A DNA stretch of 64,000 nucleotides from Variovorax paradoxus. GTDB taxonomy: Bacteria > Pseudomonadota > Gammaproteobacteria > Burkholderiales > Burkholderiaceae_C. Each line of letters starts with the position of its first letter. Position 1 is the first letter of the stretch. This document shows, piece after piece, positions 1 to 7,560 of this stretch. The stretch lies in the NCBI RefSeq assembly GCF_018614875.1, contig NZ_JAGGNW010000031.1:1-64000 (forward strand), read 5' to 3'. Under the pieces are notes generated by a model. The model did not search any database and was not told the DNA's origin. It saw only the letters and a list, made by a program, of their open reading frames with translations. The position numbers and the translations under genes were made by a program.

Positions 1-768
1 GGGCCGCGGCGCCGCGGCGGCCGGTGCAGCCGTGGCCGCGGCAATGGGCGTGGCCGCGGGAGCCACCGGAGCAGCCTCGCCCGCGGGCTCCGGCGTGATC
101 TCGATCTGCGATTCGTCGATGACGAAGCAGCACACGGCAATGATGTCGTCGGGCGCGCAGCTGGTCTCGAGCATCACCGTCAGCTGGTCGTTGCTGCGCG
201 CGCGCGACAGCAGCTTGCCGAGGTTCCCGAGCTCGTCGGCGAGCAGATCGCATTCGCTGTCGGACAGGCGCGAGAACCGGATGCGCAGCGCACCACCCGG
301 CGCCGCGGCGGCGGAAGCAACTGGCGCTGCGGCTGCAGGCACCGGCGCGGCCGGTGCGGGCGCGGCCGCGGACTGGCCACCGTCGCTCTCGAGCGCCAGC
401 TGCCGAAGCACTTCGCAGATGTGCGCGACCCTCTCCGGGTCGGGCTCGTTCTCGGCCTGGTAGGCAATCAGTTGTTCTTGCAAGGCATCCTTCGTTTCCA
501 GGAATGAATCGATCATCGAGTGGCTCAGGTTCAGCTGGCCGTGGCGCGCGCGGTCCAGCAGGCTTTCCAGCAGATGGGTGGTGTCGGTCAGCGCAACGAA
601 GCCGAAGGTGGCCGCGCCGCCCTTGATCGAATGCGCGGCGCGGAAGATGGCGTTGAGCTGCTCGCTGTCGGGCGCCTCGGCGTCCAGCTCGAGAAGCAAT
701 TGCTCCATCTGTGCCAGAAGCTCGACGGCTTCGACGAAAAATGCCTGGGTGAACTGACTGAGATCCAT
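1..768 (-). CDS. cheA: Chemotaxis histidine kinase CheA, N-terminal part (cut by window edge)
   Basis: Kinase of the chemotaxis core complex; it receives signals from receptor-CheW arrays and phosphorylates CheY and CheB. Only 256 codons are present and the gene runs off the left edge. Residues 1-105 form a P1 (HPt) domain with the phospho-accepting His46 in HSIKGG. An Ala/Pro-rich linker spans about 130-163, and the segment after it (about 163-230) fits the P2 response-regulator-binding domain. The ATG at 768 gives the family N-terminus. It follows motB by 41 bases in the leftward run flhD-flhC-motA-motB-cheA, the enteric order. The kinase core lies outside the window and cannot be checked. 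Confidence 0.95.
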   Translation of the reverse strand, partial: MDLSQFTQAFFVEAVELLAQMEQLLLELDAEAPDSEQLNAIFRAAHSIKGGAATFGFVALTDTTHLLESLLDRARHGQLNLSHSMIDSFLETKDALQEQLIAYQAENEPDPERVAHICEVLRQLALESDGGQSAAAPAPAAPVPAAAAPVASAAAAPGGALRIRFSRLSDSECDLLADELGNLGKLLSRARSNDQLTVMLETSCAPDDIIAVCCFVIDESQIEITPEPAGEAAPVAPAATPIAAATAAPAAAAPRP

Positions 769-809
769 CGTTGCTCCGAACCGGCGTGCATGCGTGCCGG
801 CATCAATGT

Positions 810-1715
810 CTATGGGTGTATGGACGCTGGTGACCCGTGGGCCGATACCTTGACGCTGCCGGCGGGCCAGTTGGCGCCGACGCTGCCGCCTCCGCCGTTC
901 TCGCGCTCGATCTGCTGCTGCGTGCGCTGGTTGAGCAGGATGATGCTGATGCGCCGGTTGATCGGATTGCGCGGGTTGGCCCGGTCCAGGTGCATGCTGT
1001 CGGCCAATCCGACGACGCGCAGCACCTTGTGTTCCGCCATGCCGCCCATCACCAGTTCGCGCCGCGACGCATTGGCCCGGTCGGCGGACAGCTCCCAGTT
1101 GCCGTAGGAGCGGTCGCCGTTGCTGTAGACGATGGCGTCGGTGTGTCCCGACAGGGTGAGCTTGTTCGGCAGCTCGTTGAGCGTGGGCCCGATCTCGCGC
1201 AGGATGGCGCGCATGTGCGGCACCAGCTGCGCGCTGGCCAGGTCGAACATCGGGCGGTTCTCGCTGTCGACGATCTGCAGGCGCAGCCCCTCGGTGGTGA
1301 TGTCGATCAGGATCTGCGAGCGGAACTGCCGGAACACCGGGCTGGCCTCGATGAGCTTGTCCAGCCGCTCCTTCATGCTGGCCAGGCGCTGCGCGTCGGC
1401 GTCCTCCTCGGCGTCGGCGCGCTGCACCTCGCCCTCGATCCGCGTGCTCGGGTCCATGCCGCCGCCGGGCACCACGCTGATGCTGGTGCTGCTTTTTTCC
1501 CCGCCGCTGAGCGCCACCTTCAGGGGCATGCGGAAATGCTCGGCAATGCCTTCGCGCTGCTTCGGCGAGCTGCTGGACAAGAGCCACATCACCAGGAAGA
1601 ACGCCATCATGGCGGTCATGAAGTCGGCATAGGCGATCTTCCAGCCGCCCCCGTGCCCGCCGCCGCCATGGGCGGCAACGCGCTTGACAATGACCCTGTG
1701 CTTTTCCGTGCTCAT
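810..1715 (-). CDS. motB: Flagellar motor stator protein MotB
   Basis: Peptidoglycan-anchoring half of the proton-driven stator, partner of MotA. The 301-residue protein has a short Gly/His-rich cytoplasmic N-terminus, then the single membrane segment at about 27-50 with the proton-binding Asp31 in KIAYADFMTAMM. A plug/linker follows, and an OmpA-like peptidoglycan-binding domain lies near residues 150-260 (LSGHTDA and the WELSADRA motif). The open frame continues 54 codons upstream into motA, but the ATG at 1715 matches the MotB N-terminus and lies 17 bases after motA. Confidence 0.95.
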   Translation of the reverse strand: MSTEKHRVIVKRVAAHGGGGHGGGWKIAYADFMTAMMAFFLVMWLLSSSSPKQREGIAEHFRMPLKVALSGGEKSSTSISVVPGGGMDPSTRIEGEVQRADAEEDADAQRLASMKERLDKLIEASPVFRQFRSQILIDITTEGLRLQIVDSENRPMFDLASAQLVPHMRAILREIGPTLNELPNKLTLSGHTDAIVYSNGDRSYGNWELSADRANASRRELVMGGMAEHKVLRVVGLADSMHLDRANPRNPINRRISIILLNQRTQQQIERENGGGGSVGANWPAGSVKVSAHGSPASIHP

Positions 1716-1732
1716 GACGATGCCCGGCCCGG

Positions 1733-2593
1733 TCAGCGGGCCTTGACCTCGCGGACGTGGCTGTCCAGCTCGGTGAAGCTGGGCCGCTCGGTCGAGAACA
1801 GGACCTTGCGGCCGAACTCCACCGCCAGCTGCGGCGCATAGCCGTTGAGGCTCGCAAGCAGCGTCACCTTGGCGCACTGGTACATCTTCATGCCCTCGGA
1901 CACCTTCTGGTCGATCAGCGAGGCCAGCGGCGACACGAAGCCGTAGGCCATCAGCACGCCAAGGAAAGTGCCGACCATCGCGTGCGCGATCAGCGCGCCC
2001 ATCTCGGAGGGCGGCAGGTCGGCCGAAGCCAGCGCATGCACCACGCCCATGACGGCCGCGACGATGCCGAGCGCGGGCAGCGCATCGCTCACGCGCGAGA
2101 GGCTGTGCACCGGCATCTCGGCCTCATGCTTGATGGTCTCGATCTCGTGGTCCATCAGCGCCTCGATCTCGAATGCATCGGTATTGCCGCTGATCACCAG
2201 CCGCAGGTAGTCGCAAAGGAACTCCATCACGCCAGCGTCGGCCAGGATCTCGGGATAGCGGGTGAAGATCTCGCTCTGGGCCGGGTCCTCGACGTCGGTC
2301 TCCAGCTTCATCATTCCTTCCTTGCGCGCCTTGGCCAGCAGTTCGTACAGCAGCGCAAGCAGATCCAGGTAGAGCTGCCGGTTGTGCTTGGACGAGCGCA
2401 GCAGGAGCGGCAGCTCCTTCAGCGTGGCCTTGATCGTCTTGCCGTTGTTGCCCGCGATGAAGGCGCCCAGCGCGGAGCCGCCGATCATCAGCAGTTCCAC
2501 CGGCTGGAACAGCACGCCGAAGTGCCCGCCCATGAGCGCATAGCCGCCGAAGACGGCGCCTATCACCACCAGATACCCAACCAGAAGGAGCAC
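1733..2593 (-). CDS. motA: Flagellar motor stator protein MotA
   Basis: Proton-channel subunit of the stator; forms a complex with MotB in the inner membrane and pushes on FliG. The 286-residue length is normal for the family. Membrane segments are visible at about 2-22 and 30-50, with two more near 170-225, and a large cytoplasmic loop between them. The start is GTG at 2593, preceded by an AGGGGA ribosome-binding site. The gene is separated from flhC by a terminator-like hairpin and by no clear promoter, so its expression may depend on read-through from flhDC. Confidence 0.95.
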   Translation of the reverse strand: MLLLVGYLVVIGAVFGGYALMGGHFGVLFQPVELLMIGGSALGAFIAGNNGKTIKATLKELPLLLRSSKHNRQLYLDLLALLYELLAKARKEGMMKLETDVEDPAQSEIFTRYPEILADAGVMEFLCDYLRLVISGNTDAFEIEALMDHEIETIKHEAEMPVHSLSRVSDALPALGIVAAVMGVVHALASADLPPSEMGALIAHAMVGTFLGVLMAYGFVSPLASLIDQKVSEGMKMYQCAKVTLLASLNGYAPQLAVEFGRKVLFSTERPSFTELDSHVREVKAR

Positions 2594-2625
2594 GCGCTTC
2601 CCCTATTGCCCTTGAGGCGTCGATT

Positions 2626-2651
2626 CAAAAGCCCTGCCCGCCGGGCAGGGT
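2626..2651 (-). terminator. Rho-independent terminator-like hairpin between flhC and motA
   Basis: On the minus strand CCCTGCCC and GGGCAGGG form a perfect 8-bp stem with a 3-base loop (2632-2650), followed by CTTTTG. It lies 6 bases past the flhC stop and about 32 bases before the motA GTG. Structure and T tract are typical of an intrinsic terminator; as it sits inside an apparent operon it may act as an attenuator. Confidence 0.7.
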
Positions 2652-2656
2652 CCGTT

Positions 2657-3223
2657 TCAGTGGAGCCCGGCGCCGCGCGCCGCAACTTCGACGGCTGCGT
2701 CGCGCTTGGCGCCGCGCGCCTTGCCCGCACGCGACGGCGGCCGGCAGAGCACGCACACGTAGCCGATCTTGTGGTCGTGCGCGTGCGCGACGAACTGGCC
2801 CGCGCAGCGGCAGCAGGCGCTCAGTTGCAGCATGTCGCTGTCGAAAAACCGGACCATCGTGCAGGCACGCGTGAAATCCAGAATTGGTTCGCTGTCCTGC
2901 GACGCAATCTGCTGCAAATAAAGTTTGTAACTTTTAATTAATATCCAGACATTTTCTTCGTCGGAATGGATTTTCATGAATTGATACATGTTGTAAAACA
3001 TTGACGAATGGATATTCGCCAGCCAAGTCATATACCAATCGGTTGAAAACGGGAGCAATCCCTTCGGCGGAGAAACGCCTTTTATTTCCTTGTAGAGCCG
3101 GATCAGCCGCTCACGGCTCAGACCCACTTCCGACTCCAGAAACTGCAGGCGGGCACCCAGGTGGATCAGTTCGATGGCGAGTTGCACTTCCCGCACCTCG
3201 CCGAGCACGCTCTTGCGCGTCAT
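2657..3223 (-). CDS. flhC: Flagellar transcriptional activator FlhC
   Basis: Subunit of the FlhD4C2 master activator of class II flagellar genes, acting with sigma-70 RNA polymerase. The 188-residue protein keeps the four zinc-ligand cysteines expected from the E. coli protein: Cys137 and Cys140 (CCRC) and Cys157 and Cys160 (CVLC). It starts 4 bases inside flhD (ATGA overlap), so the two are translationally coupled. Codons 94-100 are unusually AT-rich for this genome and include ATA and TTA. The C-terminal tail after residue 160 is Arg/Ala-rich. Confidence 0.96.
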   Translation of the reverse strand: MTRKSVLGEVREVQLAIELIHLGARLQFLESEVGLSRERLIRLYKEIKGVSPPKGLLPFSTDWYMTWLANIHSSMFYNMYQFMKIHSDEENVWILIKSYKLYLQQIASQDSEPILDFTRACTMVRFFDSDMLQLSACCRCAGQFVAHAHDHKIGYVCVLCRPPSRAGKARGAKRDAAVEVAARGAGLH

Positions 3224-3558
3224 GCCGCCACCGGTGCTTTTCGCGCCTGCAGGCTTCGCGCCGACATCAGGATCGACATGTGCGCTTGTTGCAGCATCGT
3301 GTCCTTATCTTCGCCAACCACCGCCGACATCGAGGCGTGCTCGTCGAGCCGGAAGCTGCACAGAAGGAAGTTCGACGCCGCCAGCTTGAGGATCTGCGCG
3401 AGCGACATGCCGGCGAGCATGTCGGCCAGTTCGCTGCTCACGCCAAGGCGAAACATCGCCGCCACGCGGTCCTGCTTGACCAGCTTCTGCGCCAGCAGCA
3501 TGTAGGCGAGGTTGATGTCACCGATTTCTCTGGAGATTTCTCCGTTGGCTACATTCAT
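3220..3558 (-). CDS. flhD: Flagellar transcriptional activator FlhD
   Basis: Partner of FlhC in the master regulator of flagellar transcription. With the ATG at 3558 the protein has 112 residues, close to the usual 116; the family core DINLAYMLLAQKLVKQD lies near the N-terminus and FRLGVSSE follows. An in-frame TTG at 3576 would add six residues, but the ATG gives the best match to known N-termini. The gene has a long AT-rich upstream region, as expected for a promoter that integrates many signals. Confidence 0.95.
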   Translation of the reverse strand: MNVANGEISREIGDINLAYMLLAQKLVKQDRVAAMFRLGVSSELADMLAGMSLAQILKLAASNFLLCSFRLDEHASMSAVVGEDKDTMLQQAHMSILMSARSLQARKAPVAA

Positions 3559-3758
3559 CACGTGGTCCGTTTCCAAAATGCAATCCGTTCAGTCATGTCC
3601 TGATCGGATTATTCACAATATTTAACACTTGTAACTTTCTACCCTGAGCAAACTGTAAAGGGAGCTACAAGTGCATGTAAGCTTTCGTTGCAATCGCACG
3701 ACGCGCTCCCGTGGACGGGACCGGTTCGCAAAATCAATGACGCTTCAATGAAAAGACA
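3559..3758 (-). promoter_or_regulatory. flhDC upstream regulatory region
   Basis: A 200-base gene-free stretch before flhD, clearly more AT-rich than its surroundings, with runs such as TTAAATATTGTGAATAAT on the minus strand. It must contain the flhDC promoter because the next gene upstream reads leftward and ends at 3759. I could not assign a convincing -35/-10 pair, nor any specific operator. Confidence 0.45.
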
Positions 3759-4052
3759 TTAATCGGATCGGCCCGCCGCGCGGCCCCTGTCGTTCTCGAG
3801 CCCGTGGATCCAGGCCATGACCTCGGCCACCGCCAGGTAGAGCTGCGGCGGAATCTGCCGATCGAGGTCCACCTGCATCAGCAGCCGGATCAGGTCCGGC
3901 GAGGTGTGAACGTAGATGCCGTTCTCGCGCGCCTGCCGCAGGATCGATTCCGCCGTCACGCCATAGCCCTTGGCCACGACCACCGGCGCCTTCGCCGAAT
4001 CGGCATGGGACAGGGCCACGGCGCTCTGGCGCGGTTGCGCGGGGGTCGTCAT
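3759..4052 (-). CDS. FlhB C-terminal-domain-like protein (FhlB/FlhX type)
   Basis: The 97-residue protein aligns with the cytoplasmic C-terminal domain of the export-gate protein FlhB, downstream of its NPTH autocleavage site. Shared blocks are VVVAKGYG near residues 24-31 and IPPQLYLAVAEVMAWI near 67-82. It has no membrane segments and no NPTH motif, so it resembles the FlhB C-terminal fragment made as a separate protein. Such stand-alone paralogues are known in several bacteria. It overlaps the preceding FliK-like gene by 4 bases (ATGA), which suggests they act together, perhaps in substrate-specificity switching (inference). Confidence 0.8.
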   Translation of the reverse strand: MTTPAQPRQSAVALSHADSAKAPVVVAKGYGVTAESILRQARENGIYVHTSPDLIRLLMQVDLDRQIPPQLYLAVAEVMAWIHGLENDRGRAAGRSD

Positions 4053-5161
4053 GCGCTGCGCTCCATGGCCGTGATTTGCAGGTCTTGCAGCCGCAGGCCC
4101 GCGGCCTCGAGACGAGGCGCCAGTTCGCGGCCGCCGCTGCGCAGCCGCGCCAGGGTTGCGGCCTCGCTCGCGGCCAGGTGCGCCTGGACGAGTTCGCCCA
4201 TCAGGCTCAAGCGAAGGTCCACGGTACCCAGCATCGGCAGGCTGAGAGACACCGTGGTCGTCCAGCGGCGCGGAGGCTCGTTGCGTCCGTCGCCGCTGTC
4301 TTCCGGCGCGTCGGCGGGGTGCCCGGCTTCTTCGTGGATCGACCACTCCATCGGAACATTCGGCCATGCCTGGCCGCTCCAGCGGAACACGGCGGTGGCC
4401 AGCAGGTCGAGTTGCTGATGCACCAGCGCGGCGGTCTGCGGATGGACCACCTCGGCTGCGGCTGCGGCGGCCGGCGCGGCCGCGTGCGCCGGGGTTGCGG
4501 CTGCACCGGTTTCGCCGATGCCGAGGCCGGAGCCGGCCGCGTGCTCGTCGGGCAGCGCTGCCGCATGGACTGCGGAGGAGACCGCGGCGCGATGAACCTG
4601 GGCGGGCCGGATGCCGGTGCTCGATGCGGCGGCGGGCTGCAACAGTGGCTGCGTCAGCGGCTGCGTCAGCCGAACCTGCGGCTCCTGGGCCAGCTGCGGC
4701 AGCGTGCGCAGGCCGGTGGCGAATTCGAGCAGATGCGATTCGTAGAAGAGCCCGCTGCCGCTCACCGATTGCGCCAACGCGGCCGCGAGCACGGTGCCGG
4801 ACGGCGCCTCGCGCGGCGACGCCCACAACGGCGCCGCGCCGCGCACCGGCCCGGATTCGGCATGGAGATCCGCCAGCACGGCACTGATGACGCGCGCCGC
4901 CACCGACCAATGCGTGTCGATCGAAGGCGGCGCATCGGCGCGCGGCAGGGCGGGCGCCGCGCCGCCCGGCAGGCGCGCCTCGAGCATCGCGTGGGAGGGC
5001 AGCCGGACATCGTTCTTGACCTTCTGGATCTCGGCCACCGGACCGGTCGGCATGCTGGTGCCGACCTCGGTCTGCAGCGCGGCAAGGTCCGGCCGCAGCG
5101 CGGCAAGCTTCGCTGCGAGCGCTGCGTCGACGGCGGGTCCGATCGGTCTGTTCGTGGCCAT
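4049..5161 (-). CDS. FliK-like flagellar hook-length control protein (second copy)
   Basis: This 370-residue protein has an Ala-rich low-complexity middle and a C-terminal 90 residues resembling the FliK C-terminal (Flg_hook) domain: alternating strands around LPMLGTVDLRLSLMGE and a final helix region. In FliK this domain contacts the FlhB C-terminal domain to switch export from hook to filament substrates. Here it is translationally coupled to an FlhB-C-terminal-like gene. A second, more typical FliK is encoded at 14864-16249. The assignment rests on the C-terminal pattern and the neighbourhood; a divergent role is possible. Confidence 0.65.
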   Translation of the reverse strand: MATNRPIGPAVDAALAAKLAALRPDLAALQTEVGTSMPTGPVAEIQKVKNDVRLPSHAMLEARLPGGAAPALPRADAPPSIDTHWSVAARVISAVLADLHAESGPVRGAAPLWASPREAPSGTVLAAALAQSVSGSGLFYESHLLEFATGLRTLPQLAQEPQVRLTQPLTQPLLQPAAASSTGIRPAQVHRAAVSSAVHAAALPDEHAAGSGLGIGETGAAATPAHAAAPAAAAAAEVVHPQTAALVHQQLDLLATAVFRWSGQAWPNVPMEWSIHEEAGHPADAPEDSGDGRNEPPRRWTTTVSLSLPMLGTVDLRLSLMGELVQAHLAASEAATLARLRSGGRELAPRLEAAGLRLQDLQITAMERSA

Positions 5162-5179
5162 GGGCGCAGCGTCTGGTGA

Positions 5180-5542
5180 TCAGTACGGCAGGCCGTAGGC
5201 CTTGCCGAGCTCGCTGCGGTTCTGCAACTGGGCCATCTTGGCCACCAGGCGCTCGAGCTGCGGCTTGACCAGCCCGCACACCTCGTCCTGGTCGGCGTGG
5301 ATGCTGGCGATCAGGCTGCGCACCTGCGCGAGCTGCGCGGCATCCAGCGACACCGCGCCGATGGCCTTCAGCCGGTCGACCAGCGCCGCGCAGCGGGCTT
5401 CCAGTTGGGGCAGCCGGTCCCACTCGCCGGCACGGGCCAGCGCCGCCATGAGCGACATGGCCGAGGCGAGCTCGCCATGGCAATGGACGACTTCTTGGCG
5501 GACTGGCACGGCCTGCGCCTGCGATGTGTCAATTGCCGGCAC
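5180..5542 (-). CDS. fliT: Flagellar export chaperone FliT
   Basis: A 120-residue, mostly helical protein located directly after fliS, overlapping it by 14 bases. In the family FliT binds the FliD filament cap, keeps it export-competent and can inhibit FlhDC. FliT proteins share little sequence, so the call depends mostly on position in fliD-fliS-fliT, length and the predicted helices (about 15-40, 45-60, 65-105). Confidence 0.75.
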   Translation of the reverse strand: MPAIDTSQAQAVPVRQEVVHCHGELASAMSLMAALARAGEWDRLPQLEARCAALVDRLKAIGAVSLDAAQLAQVRSLIASIHADQDEVCGLVKPQLERLVAKMAQLQNRSELGKAYGLPY

Positions 5543-5951
5543 TGGCGCCGCCTATCTCGCGCCATGCGGACGCGACGTTCTCGAGGAGCGCCTCGGCTTC
5601 GTCGAGCGCCCTGGGCTCGTTGCGCAGGTTGGCGTAGAGCAACCGGCGAATGACGTAGTCGTAGAGCGCCGACAGGTTGCCCACCAGTTCGGCGCCGGCC
5701 GCGCCCGCCGCCTTGGCGTCGAGGCCGGCCTTCAGGCCGTTGTCGACGATGCTGATGGCCTTGGAAATCGCGTTGCCCTTGGCGGCCATGTCGCCGCTCG
5801 CCATGTGGTGGCGGGCCATGCCGATGCTCGTGACGACGCCGTCGAACAGCAGGGCGATGAGCTGGTGCGGCGACGCGCTCATGGTGCGCGTTTCCATGCC
5901 GACGCGCGCATACGCATTGGCACCGGTTCTGAAAGTGTGGGGGGTGTACAT
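5529..5951 (-). CDS. fliS: Flagellin export chaperone FliS
   Basis: The 140-residue protein matches FliS: an N-terminal tail with YARVGMETR, the SPHQLIALLFDGV block at about 27-39, and a four-helix body with a conserved NLSALYDYVIRRLLYAN segment. FliS binds the flagellin C-terminus in the cytoplasm and prevents early polymerisation. It lies 20 bases after fliD and overlaps fliT. Confidence 0.95.
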   Translation of the reverse strand: MYTPHTFRTGANAYARVGMETRTMSASPHQLIALLFDGVVTSIGMARHHMASGDMAAKGNAISKAISIVDNGLKAGLDAKAAGAAGAELVGNLSALYDYVIRRLLYANLRNEPRALDEAEALLENVASAWREIGGASAGN

Positions 5952-5971
5952 GGGCTGCTCCGCTGGAATGA

Positions 5972-7420
5972 CTACTTGCTGCTGTTCTGCATGCTCGCGA
6001 ACTGCTGCGTGAGATAGCTGCTGGTCCGGTTCATCTGGCTCATGAGCAGGTCGAGCTGGGTGAATTGCGTGCGATAGCGCTCCACCTTGGCATCCACGCG
6101 CGTCTTCATGTCGGCGTACTGCTCGTCGAGCTGCTTGAGCGAGGCGGTCATGCCATCGGAAGCCACCTTCAATGCACCGCCGGTAGAGGTGAGGTTGTCC
6201 ACCAGCGCGCTCAGCTGCTTGCCGTAGCCGGCGGTGCTGCCGGTGGCGCTCGCGAACAGCCCCGAAACGCCGGCCAGGTTGCCGGCGAGCGCCGCCTTGA
6301 GCTTCGTGGAGTCGACCGCCATCGTGCCGTCCTTCTGGAAGGCGACGCCGATCTCCGACAGCACTTTCATGTCGTTCGCGCCGCCGGATTGCGGCGTGGT
6401 GAGGGCCTGCCGGACGCGCGTCTGCAGGTTGCGCAGCGTCGAGTCGCCGACGAGCGCGGCACCGGTCTTGGAGTCCTGGTCGTACGTGGTCAGCTTGTCG
6501 GCCGTCGCCTGCAGGCTGTTGTAGGCCTTGACGAAATCGTTGATGGCCGACTCCACCGCGCCCGTGTCGGCCTGGGTCGACAGGCTGCTGGTGCCGGTCT
6601 GGAGCAGTGTCAGCGTGGTGCCCTGGATGGCTTCCTTGACGGTGTTGCTTGCGCTGGTCACGGCAATGCCGTTGACGGTGAGCTGCGCGTTCTGCGCGGC
6701 CACGGTCTGGCGCAGGTTCTGCGTGCCCGCGGGATCGTTGTTCAGCAAGTTCTGCAGCGCCGCATCGCCGGCCACGGAGATGCGCATGCTCGAGGTCTCG
6801 CCGGTCTGCGAGGAAGTCAGGACGAGCCGGTTGGGCGTGCCGCTGCCGTCGTTCACGATGCTGGCCGAGACGCCGGCCTTGGCGGCGTTGATGGCGTCGC
6901 GGATGCCCGCGAGCGTGTTGTTGCTGGCGTCGATGGTGATCGGCACGGCCGTGCGGGTGGCGTCCTGGGTGAAGCCCGCGCTGCTGTAGGTGCCGGTTGC
7001 GGCATCGAGCGTGCCGCCGGTGATGGCGCCGAAGTCGATGGTGATGGTTCCGCTGCCGATGGCCGTGGTGGTGCTCGCCTGGCCCGCCGCCACCAGCGAC
7101 TGCGACTGCGCCAGCCCCTTCACCTCGATGGCATAGGTGCCGGCGGCGGCCGTGCTTGCGGCGGCCGCGGTCAGCACGTCCGTGGCGCTGGAGGTGGCCT
7201 TCACGCCCTGGAACAGCGCGGGGTCGGACAGCTTCTTGGCCGCGGCCTGCAGCGTGCCGAGCGAGCTTTGCAGCGTGCCGTAGGCCGAGAGCTTGCTCGT
7301 GTAGCTCACCTGGCGCTGCTGCAGCATCACGAGCGGCTGGCTCTCCGCCGTCTGGAGTTGGGTGAGCAAGGTGCTCAGGTCGAGGTTGGAGCCCACGCCC
7401 AGGCTGCTGATCGATGGCAT
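5972..7420 (-). CDS. fliD: Flagellar filament cap protein FliD
   Basis: The cap assembles at the filament tip and folds incoming flagellin subunits. The protein has 482 residues, with the FliD N-terminus ISSLGVGSNLDLSTLLTQL, a variable Thr/Ala-rich middle and a helical C-terminus ending in the typical YLTQQFASMQ segment. The open frame extends 42 codons upstream, but the ATG at 7420 has an AGGAAA ribosome-binding site and the family N-terminus. It follows fliC after a structured 140-base intergenic region. Confidence 0.95.
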   Translation of the reverse strand: MPSISSLGVGSNLDLSTLLTQLQTAESQPLVMLQQRQVSYTSKLSAYGTLQSSLGTLQAAAKKLSDPALFQGVKATSSATDVLTAAAASTAAAGTYAIEVKGLAQSQSLVAAGQASTTTAIGSGTITIDFGAITGGTLDAATGTYSSAGFTQDATRTAVPITIDASNNTLAGIRDAINAAKAGVSASIVNDGSGTPNRLVLTSSQTGETSSMRISVAGDAALQNLLNNDPAGTQNLRQTVAAQNAQLTVNGIAVTSASNTVKEAIQGTTLTLLQTGTSSLSTQADTGAVESAINDFVKAYNSLQATADKLTTYDQDSKTGAALVGDSTLRNLQTRVRQALTTPQSGGANDMKVLSEIGVAFQKDGTMAVDSTKLKAALAGNLAGVSGLFASATGSTAGYGKQLSALVDNLTSTGGALKVASDGMTASLKQLDEQYADMKTRVDAKVERYRTQFTQLDLLMSQMNRTSSYLTQQFASMQNSSK

Positions 7421-7472
7421 GTCGGGATTTCCTGATGTCTTTGAATGAGAGGGCTGTGTCTTTCGCTGTCGT

Positions 7473-7500
7473 CTGCGGCCTGGCCGGAGCCAGGCCGCAG
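7473..7500 (-). terminator. Strong GC hairpin between fliC and fliD
   Basis: CTGCGGCCTGG and CCAGGCCGCAG form a perfect 11-bp stem with a 6-base loop. No T tract follows on either strand, so this may be a partial terminator, an mRNA stabiliser or a processing site that keeps fliC mRNA more abundant than fliD. Confidence 0.45.
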
Positions 7501-7560
7501 GGAACAGCGCAGGCGGACCCGGGCTTTCACCCGGCGGCCTGCGCAATGCCTTTTCTCAGA

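Noticed and set aside
841..850. GCCGATACC on the plus strand, similar to a FliA -10
   Set aside because: It lies inside the motB coding end on the antisense strand, with no TAAA 15 bases upstream and no plus-strand gene.
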